A DNA stretch of 64,000 nucleotides from Prosthecomicrobium pneumaticum. GTDB lineage: Bacteria > Pseudomonadota > Alphaproteobacteria > Rhizobiales > Kaistiaceae. Shown piece by piece: positions 38,979 to 48,930 of the stretch; the stretch's first letter is position 1, and each line of letters starts with the position of its first letter. The notes beneath the pieces are model-generated. The model was given only the letters and a program-made list of their open reading frames with translations. It searched no databases and was not told the origin of the DNA. The DNA lies in assembly GCF_014199915.1 (NCBI RefSeq), contig NZ_JACHOO010000004.1, positions 228,024 to 292,023 of the forward strand. Direction: 5' to 3'. The position numbers and the translations under genes were made by a program.

Positions 38979-40490
38979 ATGACGCTCCGCATCGATCCGG
39001 CGACCCTCGCCGAGACGACGGCCGGCCCCGGCCGCTACCAGCTCTTCATCGACGGCCGCTGGACGGACGGCGCCGAGGGAGTGACCGGCGAACGGACGAG
39101 CCCCGGCCACGGCGTGGTCGTCAGCCGCTATGCCTTTGCGAGCGCGTCCGACGTCGATGCCGCGGTCGGCGCGGCGCGGCGGGCCTTCGATCTCGGCCCC
39201 TGGCCGCGGATGAAGGCCTCGGAGCGCGCCGCCGTCCTCCTCAGGACCGCGGATCTCATCGCCGCCAACGCCGAGGAGATCGCCCGGCTCGACGCGCTCG
39301 AGAGCGGCAAGCCGATCCGCCAGGCGCGCGGCGAGGTCGCCGGTGCGGTCGACATCTGGCGCTACGCGGCCTCGCTCGCCCGCACGCTGCACGGCGAGAG
39401 TTACGCCAATCTCGGCGAGGACATGCTCGGCGTCGTGCTGCGCCAGCCGATCGGCGTGGTGGCGATCGTCACGCCGTGGAACTTCCCCTTCCTGATCGTC
39501 GGCCAGAAGCTGCCCTTCGCGCTCGCCGCCGGATGCACGGTGGTGATGAAGCCGAGCGAGCTCACCTCGGCCTCGACCGTGCTGCTCGTCCGCCTGCTGA
39601 TGGAAGCCGGCCTGCCGGAGGGCGTCGTCAATCTCGTGATGGGCACCGGCCCGCAGGTCGGGGCGCCGATGGTGAGCCATCCCGACGTCGACATGATCTC
39701 CTTCACCGGCTCCACCCGCGTCGGCAAATGGGCGATGGAATCGGCGGCGAAGACCCTGAAGAAGGTCTCGATGGAGCTGGGCGGCAAGAACGCGCAGGTC
39801 GTGTTCCCCGACGGCGACATCGAGGCGGCGGTCGATGCGGCCCTCTTCGGCGCCTTCTTCAACGCCGGCGAATGCTGCAATGCCGGCTCGCGCCTGCTGC
39901 TCCACAGCGACATCGCCGAGGATTTCCTCGCCGCGATGGATGCCCGGCGGAAGGAGGTGGTGGTCGGCGATCCGCTCGACGAGGCGACCGATGTCGGCGC
40001 GATCATCACGCCCGACCATCTCGCGAAGATCGAGAGTGCGGTCGCCGCGGCGACCGGCGCAGGTGCGGTGTTGCGTGGCGGCAGCCGCCTCGCCTCGGCG
40101 GCAGGGCAGTATCTCGAACCGACGATCGTGTCGGGCGTGACCCCCGACATGCCGATCGCCCGCGACGAGGTGTTCGGCCCCGTCGTCTCCGTGCTCACCT
40201 TCTCGGATCTCGGCGAGGCCGTCGCGCTCGCCAATTCGACCGATTACGGCCTCTCGGCGGGCGTCTGGAGCGCCGACATCGACACCGCGCTCGGCTTCGC
40301 GCGGGCGGTGCGCACCGGCACGGTGTGGGTCAACACCTTCATGGACGGACACCCCGAACTGCCCTTCGGTGGATTCAAGCAGTCGGGCCTCGGAAGAGAG
40401 CTTGGCAAACACGCCGTAGAGGATTATTCGGAACCCAAAACAATTCAGATCCATCGCGGTCCCCGCACCTCTTGGTGGGTGAGACGGTGA
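38979..40490 (+). CDS. NAD(P)-dependent aldehyde dehydrogenase
   Basis: The 503-residue enzyme has VTPWNFPF (Asn near residue 160), [17 protein letters not shown] with the general-base Glu near residue 267 and [11 protein letters not shown] with the nucleophilic Cys near residue 301. It oxidises an aldehyde to an acid. It directly follows the enoyl-CoA hydratase homologue, with only one base between stop and start. Similarity to betaine/aminobutyraldehyde-type enzymes is general, and context favours a sugar-derived aldehyde. Confidence 0.88.
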   Translation: MTLRIDPATLAETTAGPGRYQLFIDGRWTDGAEGVTGERTSPGHGVVVSRYAFASASDVDAAVGAARRAFDLGPWPRMKASERAAVLLRTADLIAANAEEIARLDALESGKPIRQARGEVAGAVDIWRYAASLARTLHGESYANLGEDMLGVVLRQPIGVVAIVTPWNFPFLIVGQKLPFALAAGCTVVMKPSELTSASTVLLVRLLMEAGLPEGVVNLVMGTGPQVGAPMVSHPDVDMISFTGSTRVGKWAMESAAKTLKKVSMELGGKNAQVVFPDGDIEAAVDAALFGAFFNAGECCNAGSRLLLHSDIAEDFLAAMDARRKEVVVGDPLDEATDVGAIITPDHLAKIESAVAAATGAGAVLRGGSRLASAAGQYLEPTIVSGVTPDMPIARDEVFGPVVSVLTFSDLGEAVALANSTDYGLSAGVWSADIDTALGFARAVRTGTVWVNTFMDGHPELPFGGFKQSGLGRELGKHAVEDYSEPKTIQIHRGPRTSWWVRR

Positions 40491-40540
40491 GGAAACCCCG
40501 GTGTCCGAGGGGGCGCCGGCAACACATGTGGAGGACGAAC

Positions 40541-41779
40541 ATGCGTAAGCTTCTGCTCGCGACCGCGCTCCTGTCCGCGTCGGCCCTTTCGGCTGCCGCC
40601 CAGGAGTCGGTCGAAGTGCTGCACTGGTGGACGTCGGGCGGCGAAGCCGCGGCCCTCAACGTCCTGAAGAAGGACCTCGAAGGCCAGGGCGTCTCCTGGA
40701 CCGACATGCCGGTCGCCGGCGGTGGTGGCGAGCAGGCCATGACCGTTCTGCGCGCCCGCGTCACCGCCGGCAATCCGCCGACCGCGGTGCAGATGCTCGG
40801 CTTCGACATCACCGACTGGGCCTCGCAGGGCGCCCTTGCGGACCTGAACGACATCGCCGCGGCCGAGGGCTGGGACAAGGTCGTCCCCGAGGCGCTGCAG
40901 AAGTTCTCGAAGTATGACGGCAAGTGGGTCGCCGCCCCGGTCAACGTCCACTCGACCAACTGGGTCTGGGCGAACAAGAAGATCTTCGACGAACTCGGCA
41001 TCGCCCAGCCGACCAGCTGGGACGAGCTGGTCGCCGCGCTCGACAAGATCAAGGCCGCCGGCTACACCGCCGTCGCCCATGGCGGCCAGCCCTGGCAGGA
41101 CGCGACGATTTTCGACGCGATCGTGCTCTCCTTCGGCGGCGACTTCTACAAGAAGGCGCTGATCGACCTCGACCCCGAGGCGCTCGGCTCCGACACGATG
41201 AAGCAGGCGTTCGACCGCCTCGCCAAGATCCGCACCTATGTCGACGACAACTTCTCGGGCCGCGACTGGAACCTCGCCTCGGCGATGGTGATCCAGGACA
41301 AGGCCGGCGTGCAGTTCATGGGCGACTGGGCGAAGGGCGAGTTCCTCAACGCCGGCAAGAAGCCCGGCCAGGACTTCCTGTGCTTCCGCTTCCCCGGCAC
41401 GCAGGGCTCGGTCACCTTCAACTCGGACCAGTTCGCGCTGTTCAAGGTCGGTGAGGCCCAGCGTTCGGCGCAGGAGAAGCTCGCCAAGGCGATCATGAAC
41501 CCGACCTTCCAGTCGGCCTTCAACGTCGTCAAGGGTTCGGTCCCCGCGCGCACCGACGTTCCCGACACCGCTTTCGACGATTGCGGCAAGAAGGGCATCA
41601 AGGACCTCGCCGAGGCCTCGGCCTCCGGCCATCTCTACGGCTCGATGGCGCACGGCCATGCCGAGCCGGCCGCGATCAAGAACGCGATCTACGACGTCGT
41701 GACGGCGGCCTTCAACGGCCAGTACGACTCGGCGGCCGCGGTCAAGGAGCTCGTCTCCGCGGTCGAAGCGGCGAAGTGA
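40541..41779 (+). CDS. Sugar ABC transporter substrate-binding protein
   Basis: The 412-residue protein has a signal peptide (residues 1-22, SAAAQ) and a group 1 sugar-binding fold starting [16 protein letters not shown]. It resembles glucose/mannose-type binding proteins (GtsA-like) in [20 protein letters not shown] and the C-terminal [20 protein letters not shown] precedes the ATG. It opens a complete importer (binding protein, two permeases, ATPase) within the LacI regulon. Two strong hairpins follow its stop and could raise its message level over the permeases. Confidence 0.9.
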   Translation: MRKLLLATALLSASALSAAAQESVEVLHWWTSGGEAAALNVLKKDLEGQGVSWTDMPVAGGGGEQAMTVLRARVTAGNPPTAVQMLGFDITDWASQGALADLNDIAAAEGWDKVVPEALQKFSKYDGKWVAAPVNVHSTNWVWANKKIFDELGIAQPTSWDELVAALDKIKAAGYTAVAHGGQPWQDATIFDAIVLSFGGDFYKKALIDLDPEALGSDTMKQAFDRLAKIRTYVDDNFSGRDWNLASAMVIQDKAGVQFMGDWAKGEFLNAGKKPGQDFLCFRFPGTQGSVTFNSDQFALFKVGEAQRSAQEKLAKAIMNPTFQSAFNVVKGSVPARTDVPDTAFDDCGKKGIKDLAEASASGHLYGSMAHGHAEPAAIKNAIYDVVTAAFNGQYDSAAAVKELVSAVEAAK

Positions 41780-41787
41780 GCCGCACG

Positions 41788-41843
41788 GGGTCCCGGCCAG
41801 GGACCCGCTTTCTCTCCGTCCCGCCGGTCGACCGGCGGGACGG
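41788..41843 (+). terminator. Two intercistronic hairpins after the binding-protein gene
   Basis: GGGTCCC/GGGACCC (41788-41806) is followed by a perfect 28-bp palindrome with 14-bp arms, CCGTCCCGCCGGTC and its complement (41816-41843). They probably cause partial termination or protect the 3' end of the binding-protein message. Confidence 0.65.
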
Positions 41844-41883
41844 GATGCTACCATCCACAGTCATCGAGGGGAGGGACGGGCCG

Positions 41884-42816
41884 ATGGCGATCGCCGCCGA
41901 CCGGGGCCACGTGCATAGTCCGGAACGATCCGGCGCGATGGAGCGCCTGCAGGGCCTGTTGCCGAAGATCGTGCTGGCGCCGAGCTTCGCCGCCATTGTC
42001 GTCTTCGTCTACGGCTTCATCCTCTTCACGGGCTATCTGTCCTTCACCAATTCGCGCATCCTGCCGAACTTCGATCTGGTCGGCCTCGCCAATTACACGC
42101 GCCTGTTCGGTCAGCCGAACTGGTGGCTGGCGCTGAAGAACCTCGCCATCTTCGGCTCGCTCTACATCGTCATCTGCTCGGTGATCGGGCTCGGCCTCGC
42201 TATCCTGCTCGACCAGAAGATCCGCGGCGAGGGCCTGCTGCGGCCGATCTATCTCTATCCGATGGCGCTCTCCTTCATCGTCACCGGCACGGCCTGGAAG
42301 TGGTTTCTCGATCCCGGCATCGGCGTGGAGACGATCGTCCGGTCCTGGGGCTTCACCACCTTCACCTTCAACTGGATCAAGGACTCGCAGATGGCGATCT
42401 ATACGGTCGTCATCGCCGCGGTCTGGCAGTCCTCCGGCTTCGTCATGGCGATGTTCCTCGCCGGCCTGCGCGGCATCGACAACGAGATGATCAAGGCGGC
42501 GCAGATCGACGGCGCGTCGAATTTCAATCTCTACCGCCGGATCATCATCCCGCAGCTCCGGCCCGCCTTCCTCTCCGCCTTCGTGGTGCTCGCCCATCTC
42601 GCGATCAAGTCCTACGACCTCGTCATCGCGCTGACCAATGGCGGACCCGGCCGGGCGACCGAGCTGCCGGCGACCTTCATGTATTCCTACACCTTCACCC
42701 GCAATCAGATGGGTGTCGGCGCCGCCTCCGCGGTGATCATGCTCATCATGATCGCCTCGGTGATCATCCCCTACATCTACGCCGAAGTCCGCGGAGGTCA
42801 GTCGAATGGCCGCTAG
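41884..42816 (+). CDS. Sugar ABC transporter permease (MalF type)
   Basis: The 310-residue membrane protein has six hydrophobic spans and the permease EAA loop near residue 205 (KAAQIDGASNFNLYRRIIIP). It pairs with the next gene to form the channel. The ATG at 41884 follows a GGGGAGGGA ribosome-binding site; an upstream in-frame ATG near 41845 lies inside the hairpin region and is less likely. It overlaps the second permease gene by 11 bases. Confidence 0.88.
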   Translation: MAIAADRGHVHSPERSGAMERLQGLLPKIVLAPSFAAIVVFVYGFILFTGYLSFTNSRILPNFDLVGLANYTRLFGQPNWWLALKNLAIFGSLYIVICSVIGLGLAILLDQKIRGEGLLRPIYLYPMALSFIVTGTAWKWFLDPGIGVETIVRSWGFTTFTFNWIKDSQMAIYTVVIAAVWQSSGFVMAMFLAGLRGIDNEMIKAAQIDGASNFNLYRRIIIPQLRPAFLSAFVVLAHLAIKSYDLVIALTNGGPGRATELPATFMYSYTFTRNQMGVGAASAVIMLIMIASVIIPYIYAEVRGGQSNGR

Positions 42817-43687
42817 TTCGCCCGATACCGCGGTCCGCACCGGGCGCGTGACGCGCGCCGTGATCTATACGGCGCTGATCGTCTTCGCCTTCTACTATCT
42901 GCTGCCGCTCTATGTGATGCTCGTCAACTCGGTGAAGCCGCTCGCCGAGATCCAGGGCGGCGCGATGCTCGCTCTGCCGCAGGCCTTCACGCTCGCGCCG
43001 TGGCAGAGCGCCTGGTCGACGGCGCAGATCGGCGTCAGCCCGACCGGCCTGAGCCCCTATTTCATCAACTCGATCGTCATGGTCATCCCGGCGGTGGCGA
43101 TCTCGACCATTCTCGGCGCGCTGAACGGCTATGTGCTGACCAAATGGCGCTTCCCGGGCTCGACGGTCGTCTTCGCGATGATGCTCCTCGCCTGCTTCAT
43201 CCCGTTCCAGATCGTGCTGATCCCGATGGCGCGCATCCTCGGCCTGCTCGGCCTCGCCGGCACGACCTCCGGACTCGTGCTCGTCCACGTCGTCTACGGC
43301 CTCGGCTTCACGACGCTGTTCTTCCGCAACTATTACGAGGCCTTCCCGACCGAGCTGGTCAAGGCGGCGCAGATCGACGGCGCCGGCTTCTTCGGCATCT
43401 TCCGCCGCATCCTGCTGCCCTCGTCGGGGCCGATCATCGTCGTCACGGTGATCTGGCAGTTCACCAATGTGTGGAACGACTTTCTGTTCGGCGCCTCGTT
43501 CTCGAGCGCCGATTCCCAGCCGATGACGGTGGCGCTCAACAACCTCGTCTCGTCGTCGACCGGCGTGAAGGAATACAACGTGCATTTCGCGGGCGCGATC
43601 ATGGCCGCCCTTCCCACTCTCATCGTCTATATCGTCTCGGGCCGCTATTTCGTGCGCGGCCTGATGGCGGGCGCAGTGAAGGGCTGA
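42806..43687 (+). CDS. Sugar ABC transporter permease (MalG type)
   Basis: The 293-residue permease has six spans and the EAA loop near residue 193 (KAAQIDGAGFFGIFRRILLP). Overlap with the preceding permease and a four-base gap to the ATPase gene mark one operon. Its C-terminus keeps the usual YFVRGLMAGAVKG ending. Confidence 0.9.
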   Translation: MAASSPDTAVRTGRVTRAVIYTALIVFAFYYLLPLYVMLVNSVKPLAEIQGGAMLALPQAFTLAPWQSAWSTAQIGVSPTGLSPYFINSIVMVIPAVAISTILGALNGYVLTKWRFPGSTVVFAMMLLACFIPFQIVLIPMARILGLLGLAGTTSGLVLVHVVYGLGFTTLFFRNYYEAFPTELVKAAQIDGAGFFGIFRRILLPSSGPIIVVTVIWQFTNVWNDFLFGASFSSADSQPMTVALNNLVSSSTGVKEYNVHFAGAIMAALPTLIVYIVSGRYFVRGLMAGAVKG

Positions 43688-43691
43688 ACCC

Positions 43692-44807
43692 ATGGCGTTC
43701 CTGGAAATCGATCATCTGGTGAAGCGCTTCGGCTCGACCGAGGTGCTGAAGGGCATCGACATCTCGGTCGACGAAGGCGCTTTCCTCGTGCTCGTCGGCC
43801 CGTCGGGCTGCGGCAAGTCCACCCTCCTGTCGATGATCGCCGGTCTCGACACGATCACCTCCGGCGAGGTGCGGATCGGCGGGCGGCGGGTCAACGAGCT
43901 GCATCCCTCGAAACGGGACATCGCCATGGTGTTCCAGTCCTATGCGCTCTATCCGAACATGACGGTGGCGGAGAACATCGCCTTCGGTCTCGAAATGCGC
44001 GGCGTGGCGAAGTCGGAGCGCGAAGCGGCGGTCGCCCGCGTCTCGGAGATGCTGCAGATCGGCCATCTCCTGAAGCGCAAGCCCAGCCAGCTTTCGGGCG
44101 GCCAGCGCCAGCGCGTCGCAATGGGCCGGGCGCTCGTCCGCGACCCGCAGGTCTTTCTGTTCGACGAGCCGCTGTCGAACCTCGACGCCAAGCTGCGCGT
44201 CGACATGCGCACCGAGATCAAGCGCCTGCACGAGCGGATGGGCACGACGATCGTCTATGTGACGCACGACCAGATCGAGGCGATGACGCTCGCCACCCAG
44301 ATCGCCGTGCTGCGCGACGGCGTGCTGCAGCAGTTCGGCACGCCGGCCGAGATCTACAACAATCCGGTCAACGTCTTCGTCGCCGATTTCATGGGCTCGC
44401 CCTCGATGAATCTCGTGCCGGCGAAGGTGCGGGAGGAGAACGGCCGCACCGTCGTCGCGCTCGCCCGCACCGGCGAGGCCGAGCTGACGCTCGATACCGG
44501 CGCGGCGGCGCAGAAGCTCGCCGGTCAGATCGGCCGCGAGGTGCTGCTCGGCGTGCGGCCGGAGGCGATCACCGATGCCGACGGCGCCGACCGCAACGCC
44601 CGCACCGTCGTCGACGCGGAGTGCCATGTCGATGTCGTCGAGCCCGCCGGCTCGGACACCTTCGTCGTCACCTCGCTCGGCGGCAAGCACGTCATCGCCC
44701 GCATGCGCTCGGACGCCGCAGTGCGCGCCAAGGAACGGGCACGTTTCGCCTTCAACATGGACAAGGCGGTCTATTTCGACCCCGCCACCGAGAAGCGCGT
44801 CGCCTGA
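43692..44807 (+). CDS. Sugar ABC transporter ATPase (MalK/UgpC type)
   Basis: The 371-residue ATPase has Walker A GPSGCGKST near residue 37, signature LSGGQRQRVAMGRAL near residue 134, Walker B VFLFDEPLSNLD near residue 156 and a MalK-type C-terminal regulatory domain from about 235. It drives the two permeases above. The next gene begins 49 bases later, with its own LacI operator. Confidence 0.92.
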   Translation: MAFLEIDHLVKRFGSTEVLKGIDISVDEGAFLVLVGPSGCGKSTLLSMIAGLDTITSGEVRIGGRRVNELHPSKRDIAMVFQSYALYPNMTVAENIAFGLEMRGVAKSEREAAVARVSEMLQIGHLLKRKPSQLSGGQRQRVAMGRALVRDPQVFLFDEPLSNLDAKLRVDMRTEIKRLHERMGTTIVYVTHDQIEAMTLATQIAVLRDGVLQQFGTPAEIYNNPVNVFVADFMGSPSMNLVPAKVREENGRTVVALARTGEAELTLDTGAAAQKLAGQIGREVLLGVRPEAITDADGADRNARTVVDAECHVDVVEPAGSDTFVVTSLGGKHVIARMRSDAAVRAKERARFAFNMDKAVYFDPATEKRVA

Positions 44808-44842
44808 GGCGGCGCGGCCCTCCGGCCGCGTCCCTCTTCACT

Positions 44843-44856
44843 TTGGAACGTTCCAA
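44843..44856. promoter_or_regulatory. LacI operator overlapping the GMC start codon
   Basis: The third perfect TTGGAACGTTCCAA ends on the A of the ATG at 44856. A repressor bound here would block a promoter just upstream and act as a roadblock to transcription from the ABC operon. Confidence 0.85.
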
Positions 44857-46364
44857 TGCAGTCCAGCCCCGACATCGTGATCATCGGCTCCGGCATGGGC
44901 GGCGCCAGCCTCGCCGCGGGCCTGGCCGGCTCCGGCGCCCGGATCACCATTCTCGAAAAGGGCCGGCAGCTCCCCGACACGCCGGAATGCCGCGACCCGC
45001 GCGCCATCTTCCAGCGCGGCCATTTCCGCCCGAAGGAGGTCTGGTACGATGCCGCCGACGGGTCCGCCTTCAATCCGGGCAATTACTACTATGTCGGCGG
45101 CAACTCGAAATTCTATGGCGCGGTGCTGATCCGCTACCGCGCCGAGGATTTCGAGGTGCTCGAACACCGCGATGGCGTGTCGCCGGCCTGGCCCTATCGC
45201 TATGCCGAACTCGAGCCGCATTACACCCGGGCGGAACGCCTCTACCGGGTGCGCGGCTCGCTCGGCCAGGATCCGACCGAACCGCGCCATTCCGCCGGTT
45301 ATCCGTTCCCGGCGGTGCGCGACGAGCTCGCGATCGCCGAGGTGCGGGCGCGGCTGAAGGTCGAGGGGCTGCATCCCTCCGACCTGCCGCTCGGCGTCGA
45401 TGCCGAGGCGTGGCTGAAGCGGGCGAAGACGCCCTGGGACGCTTTCCCCGACAGCCGCTCGGGCAAGATGGACGCGGAAACCTGCGGCCTCGACACGGCG
45501 CTGCGCGATCCGAACGTGACGCTCGAGACCGAGGCCGAGGTGCTGCGCCTCGTCGCGGGGTCGGACGGCCGTATCGCCCGCATCGTCTATCGCCATCGCG
45601 GCGAGGAGAAGACGCTGTCGCCCAAGATCGTCGTGCTCTCGGCGGGCGCGGTGAAATCGGCGGCCCTCCTCCTCGCCTCGAAGGACGAGCGGCATCCGAC
45701 CGGCCTCGCCAACCGCTCGGACGTGGTCGGCCGCTATTTCATGAATCACAACACGACGGCGGTGATCGCCATCGACCCGCTCTTCCGCAACACGGCGATC
45801 CATCAGAAGACCTTCGGCTTCAACGACTTCTACTTCTCGGACGGGGCCGGCGGGCCGCCGCTGGGCAATGTCCAGCTGCTCGGCCGGGTCTCCGGCGCGA
45901 TCCTGAAGGCGCAGATCCGATGGGCGCCGACCCTCGCCCTCGACATGATGGCGAGCCGGGCCGTCGACTTTCTCGCGATGAGCGAGGATCTGCCGGATGC
46001 CGAGAGCCGTGTGCGGGTCGACGGCGACAAGGTCGTGCTGCAGTGGAAGCGCTCGAACATGGCCGCGCACGACCGTCTGGTCGCGGTGATGAAGGAGAAG
46101 TTCCGCGCCGCCGGCTTCCCGATCGTGGTCTCCAAGCCGTTCGACCGCCGCACGCCCTCGCATCAGTGCGGCACCGTCCGCTTCGGCACCGATCCGAGCG
46201 CGTCGGCGCTCGATCCCTATTGCCGGGCGCACGATCACGCCAATCTCTTCGTCGTCGACGCCTCCTTCATGCCGTCCTCGGCGGCGGTCAATCCGGCCCT
46301 CACCATCGCCGCACAGGCGCTGCGCACCGCCGATCACATGATCGCCACAGGGTTCGCGGCATGA
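44856..46364 (+). CDS. GMC family FAD-dependent oxidoreductase
   Basis: The 502-residue flavoprotein has the FAD-binding IIGSGMGGASLAAGLAG near residue 9, a GNYYYVGGNSKFYGA motif near residue 87 and the catalytic C-terminal pair in THQCGTVRFG-type His (SHQCGTVRF, near 430) and NPALTIAAQ Asn. It resembles sugar dehydrogenases of the gluconate/fructose/3-keto-glucoside group rather than choline dehydrogenase. No signal peptide is visible. The ribosome-binding site is masked by the LacI operator. Its stop overlaps the next ATG by four bases. Confidence 0.85.
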   Translation: MQSSPDIVIIGSGMGGASLAAGLAGSGARITILEKGRQLPDTPECRDPRAIFQRGHFRPKEVWYDAADGSAFNPGNYYYVGGNSKFYGAVLIRYRAEDFEVLEHRDGVSPAWPYRYAELEPHYTRAERLYRVRGSLGQDPTEPRHSAGYPFPAVRDELAIAEVRARLKVEGLHPSDLPLGVDAEAWLKRAKTPWDAFPDSRSGKMDAETCGLDTALRDPNVTLETEAEVLRLVAGSDGRIARIVYRHRGEEKTLSPKIVVLSAGAVKSAALLLASKDERHPTGLANRSDVVGRYFMNHNTTAVIAIDPLFRNTAIHQKTFGFNDFYFSDGAGGPPLGNVQLLGRVSGAILKAQIRWAPTLALDMMASRAVDFLAMSEDLPDAESRVRVDGDKVVLQWKRSNMAAHDRLVAVMKEKFRAAGFPIVVSKPFDRRTPSHQCGTVRFGTDPSASALDPYCRAHDHANLFVVDASFMPSSAAVNPALTIAAQALRTADHMIATGFAA

Positions 46365-47134
46365 GCATGGGAGACAGGCCGGTCGCCCTCGTCACCGGTG
46401 CGGCGCGCGGCATCGGCCTCGCGATCGCCGCCGCACTCGGCGCTGCGGGCTATGATCTGGTGCTCGCCGACCGCGCCGCCCCCGAGGATCTCGTCCCCGC
46501 CGAGGCGCGGGTGCGGGCGACCGGGGCACGGACCTTCGGCGCCCGCTTCGACCTTGCCGCGCTCGACGAGCACGGGCCGATGCTCGCGGCCGCCGCTTCG
46601 GCGCTCGGGCCGATCGACCTCCTCGTCAACAATGCCGGCATGGGCGCGGTCGAGCGCGGCGACCTGCTCGCCCTCAAGCCCGAAAACTTCGACCGCATCA
46701 TCGACGTCAATCTGCGCGGCACGCTCTTCCTCACCCAGCAGGTCGTCGCCGGCATGCTCGCCACCGCATCGCCGCATCGCCGTGCGGTGATCACCGTCAC
46801 CTCGGTCTCGGCGGCGCTCGCCTCGCCCGAACGGGCGGATTACTGCATCTCGAAGGCCGGCCTGTCGATGTTCGTGCAGAATCTCGCGCTCCGGCTCGCC
46901 GACACCGGCATCGGCGTCTACGAACTGCGCCCCGGTATCATCCGCACCGAGATGACGGCGGGCGTCGCGGCGAAATACGACCGGCGGATCGCCGAGGGCC
47001 TCGTGCCCGCCGGCCGCTGGGGGGAGCCGGACGACATCGCGCGCGCCGCGGTCGGCCTCGCGACGGGCGCGTTCGGCTTCGCGACCGGGGCGGTGCTCGC
47101 GCTCGACGGGGGGCTTTCGCTTGGCCGCCTCTAG
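46361..47134 (+). CDS. SDR family oxidoreductase
   Basis: The 257-residue short-chain dehydrogenase shows the TGAARGIG cofactor motif near residue 13, NNAGMG near residue 91 and the catalytic Ser/Tyr/Lys (TSVSAALASPERADYCISKAG). It resembles 3-ketoacyl-ACP reductase-type SDRs and may reduce or oxidise the product of the GMC enzyme. It is translationally coupled to that gene (ATGA). A second ATG two codons in is possible. Confidence 0.87.
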   Translation: MSMGDRPVALVTGAARGIGLAIAAALGAAGYDLVLADRAAPEDLVPAEARVRATGARTFGARFDLAALDEHGPMLAAAASALGPIDLLVNNAGMGAVERGDLLALKPENFDRIIDVNLRGTLFLTQQVVAGMLATASPHRRAVITVTSVSAALASPERADYCISKAGLSMFVQNLALRLADTGIGVYELRPGIIRTEMTAGVAAKYDRRIAEGLVPAGRWGEPDDIARAAVGLATGAFGFATGAVLALDGGLSLGRL

Positions 47135-47153
47135 CTTTTTTCGGACCTCGAAT

Positions 47154-47167
47154 TTGGAACGTTCCAA
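47154..47167. promoter_or_regulatory. LacI operator upstream of second GMC gene
   Basis: The fourth perfect TTGGAACGTTCCAA lies 20 bases after the SDR stop and 43 bases before the next ATG. Confidence 0.88.
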
Positions 47168-47209
47168 AAGGCGCGACGGCGGCAGAGCCGGCCGGCCTGG
47201 GGAGGGATC

Positions 47210-48850
47210 ATGGTCGATTATGTGATCGTCGGCGGCGGTTCGGCCGGCTGCGTGATCGCGGCGCGGCTCTCCGAGGACCCGTCCGTGTCGGTGCTGCTCA
47301 TCGAGGCGGGCGGCACCGACCGGCATCCGCTCTATCACTGGCCGGCCGGCTTCGCGAAGATGACGAAGGGCATCGGCTCCTGGGGTTGGTCCACCGTGCC
47401 GCAGAAGCACATGAAGGGCCGCGTGCTGCGCTACACCCAGGCGAAGGTGATCGGCGGCGGCTCGACGATCAACGCCCAGCTCTACACCCGCGGCAACCGG
47501 CTCGATTATGACGAGTGGGCGCAGGCCGGCAATCGCGGCTGGAGCTATGAGGAGGTTCTGCCCTATTTCAAGCGGGCGGAGGACAATCAGCGTTTCGCCG
47601 ATGATTTCCACGGCTATGGCGGTCCGCTCGGCGTCTCGATGCCGGTGGCGCCGCTGCCGATCTGCGACGCCTATATGCGCGCCGCGCAGGAAATCGGCAT
47701 TCCCTACAATCACGATTTCAACGGCGCCCGGCAGGCCGGCGTCGGCTTCTACCAGCTCAGCCAGAAGAACGCCCGCCGCTCCTCGGCCTCCGTCGCCTAT
47801 CTGGCGCCGGCGAGGGGCCGCAAGAACCTCACGGTCGTCACCGGTGCGCGCGTGCTGCGCATCGTCGTCGAGGGCGGCCGCGCCGTCGGCGTCGACTATG
47901 TCGAGGGCGACGAGCGGACGCCCAGGCGTGCCCGCGCGGAGCGGGAGGTGGTGGTCTCCTCCGGCGCGATCGGCTCGCCCAAGCTGCTGCTGCAATCCGG
48001 CATCGGCCCGGCCGATCACCTGCGCGCCGTCGGCGTCAAGGTGGCGCACGATCTCGCCGGCGTCGGCGGCAATCTGCAGGACCATCTCGATCTCTTCGTG
48101 ATTGCCGAATGCACCGGCCCGCACACCTACGATCCCTATTCGGCCTGGTACCGCTCGGCCGCCGCCGGCCTGCAATATCTCCTCTTCCGGCAAGGGCCCG
48201 TCGCCTCCTCGCTCTTCGAGACCGGCGGCTTCTGGTATGCCGATCCCGAGGCCCGGTCGCCCGACATCCAGTTCCATCTCGGCCTCGGCTCGGGCATCGA
48301 GGCGGGCGTCGCACGGCTGAAGAATGCCGGCGTGACGCTCAATTCGGCCTTCCTGCGGCCGCGCTCCCGCGGCACGGTGCGGCTCGCCTCAGCCGATCCG
48401 GCCGCCGCGCCGCTGATCGACCCGAACTATTGGGAAGACCCCTATGACCGCCGCATGTCGATCGAGGGGCTGAAGCTCGCCCGCGAGATCATGCGGCAGA
48501 AGGCGCTGAAGCCCTATGTCATGGCCGAGCGTCTGCCCGGGCCGGATTACCTGACCGACGACGAACTCTTCGAGTATGGCTGCCGCCACGCCAAGACCGA
48601 CCATCACCCCGCCGGCACCTGCAAGATGGGCATCGATGACCGCGCCGTGGTCGACCCGCAACTGAAGGTGCGCGGGCTCGAAGGGCTGCGGGTCGCCGAT
48701 TCCTCGATCATGCCTACGGTCAACTCGTCGAACACCAACGCCCCCTCGATCATGATCGGCGAGAAGGCGGCCGACCTGATCCTCGGCCGCGCGCCGCTGC
48801 CGCGCGTGCCGATCGCGCCGATCGAGGAGATGCGGCCGAAGGCGGCCTGA
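47210..48850 (+). CDS. GMC family oxidoreductase (choline dehydrogenase-like)
   Basis: The 546-residue flavoprotein has VIVGGGSAGCVIAARL at the N-terminus, the GMC signatures around KVIGGGSTINAQLYTRGN (near 82) and SSGAIGSPKLLLQSGIGP (near 252). The C-terminal catalytic residues are His in HHPAGTCKMG and Asn in NSSNTNAPSIMIGEKAADL. It oxidises a primary or secondary alcohol. GGGGAGGGA precedes the ATG and a LacI operator lies 43 bases upstream, so it is in the same regulon as the first GMC enzyme. Choline itself is not implied. Confidence 0.88.
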   Translation: MVDYVIVGGGSAGCVIAARLSEDPSVSVLLIEAGGTDRHPLYHWPAGFAKMTKGIGSWGWSTVPQKHMKGRVLRYTQAKVIGGGSTINAQLYTRGNRLDYDEWAQAGNRGWSYEEVLPYFKRAEDNQRFADDFHGYGGPLGVSMPVAPLPICDAYMRAAQEIGIPYNHDFNGARQAGVGFYQLSQKNARRSSASVAYLAPARGRKNLTVVTGARVLRIVVEGGRAVGVDYVEGDERTPRRARAEREVVVSSGAIGSPKLLLQSGIGPADHLRAVGVKVAHDLAGVGGNLQDHLDLFVIAECTGPHTYDPYSAWYRSAAAGLQYLLFRQGPVASSLFETGGFWYADPEARSPDIQFHLGLGSGIEAGVARLKNAGVTLNSAFLRPRSRGTVRLASADPAAAPLIDPNYWEDPYDRRMSIEGLKLAREIMRQKALKPYVMAERLPGPDYLTDDELFEYGCRHAKTDHHPAGTCKMGIDDRAVVDPQLKVRGLEGLRVADSSIMPTVNSSNTNAPSIMIGEKAADLILGRAPLPRVPIAPIEEMRPKAA

Positions 48851-48930
48851 GCGCGGGCGAGGACGCCCGCTCTGGTCTGACGGCCCGGAATCCCTTACGC
48901 CTTGTGGCCCCTCTGTTCAGGACGCCGCCC

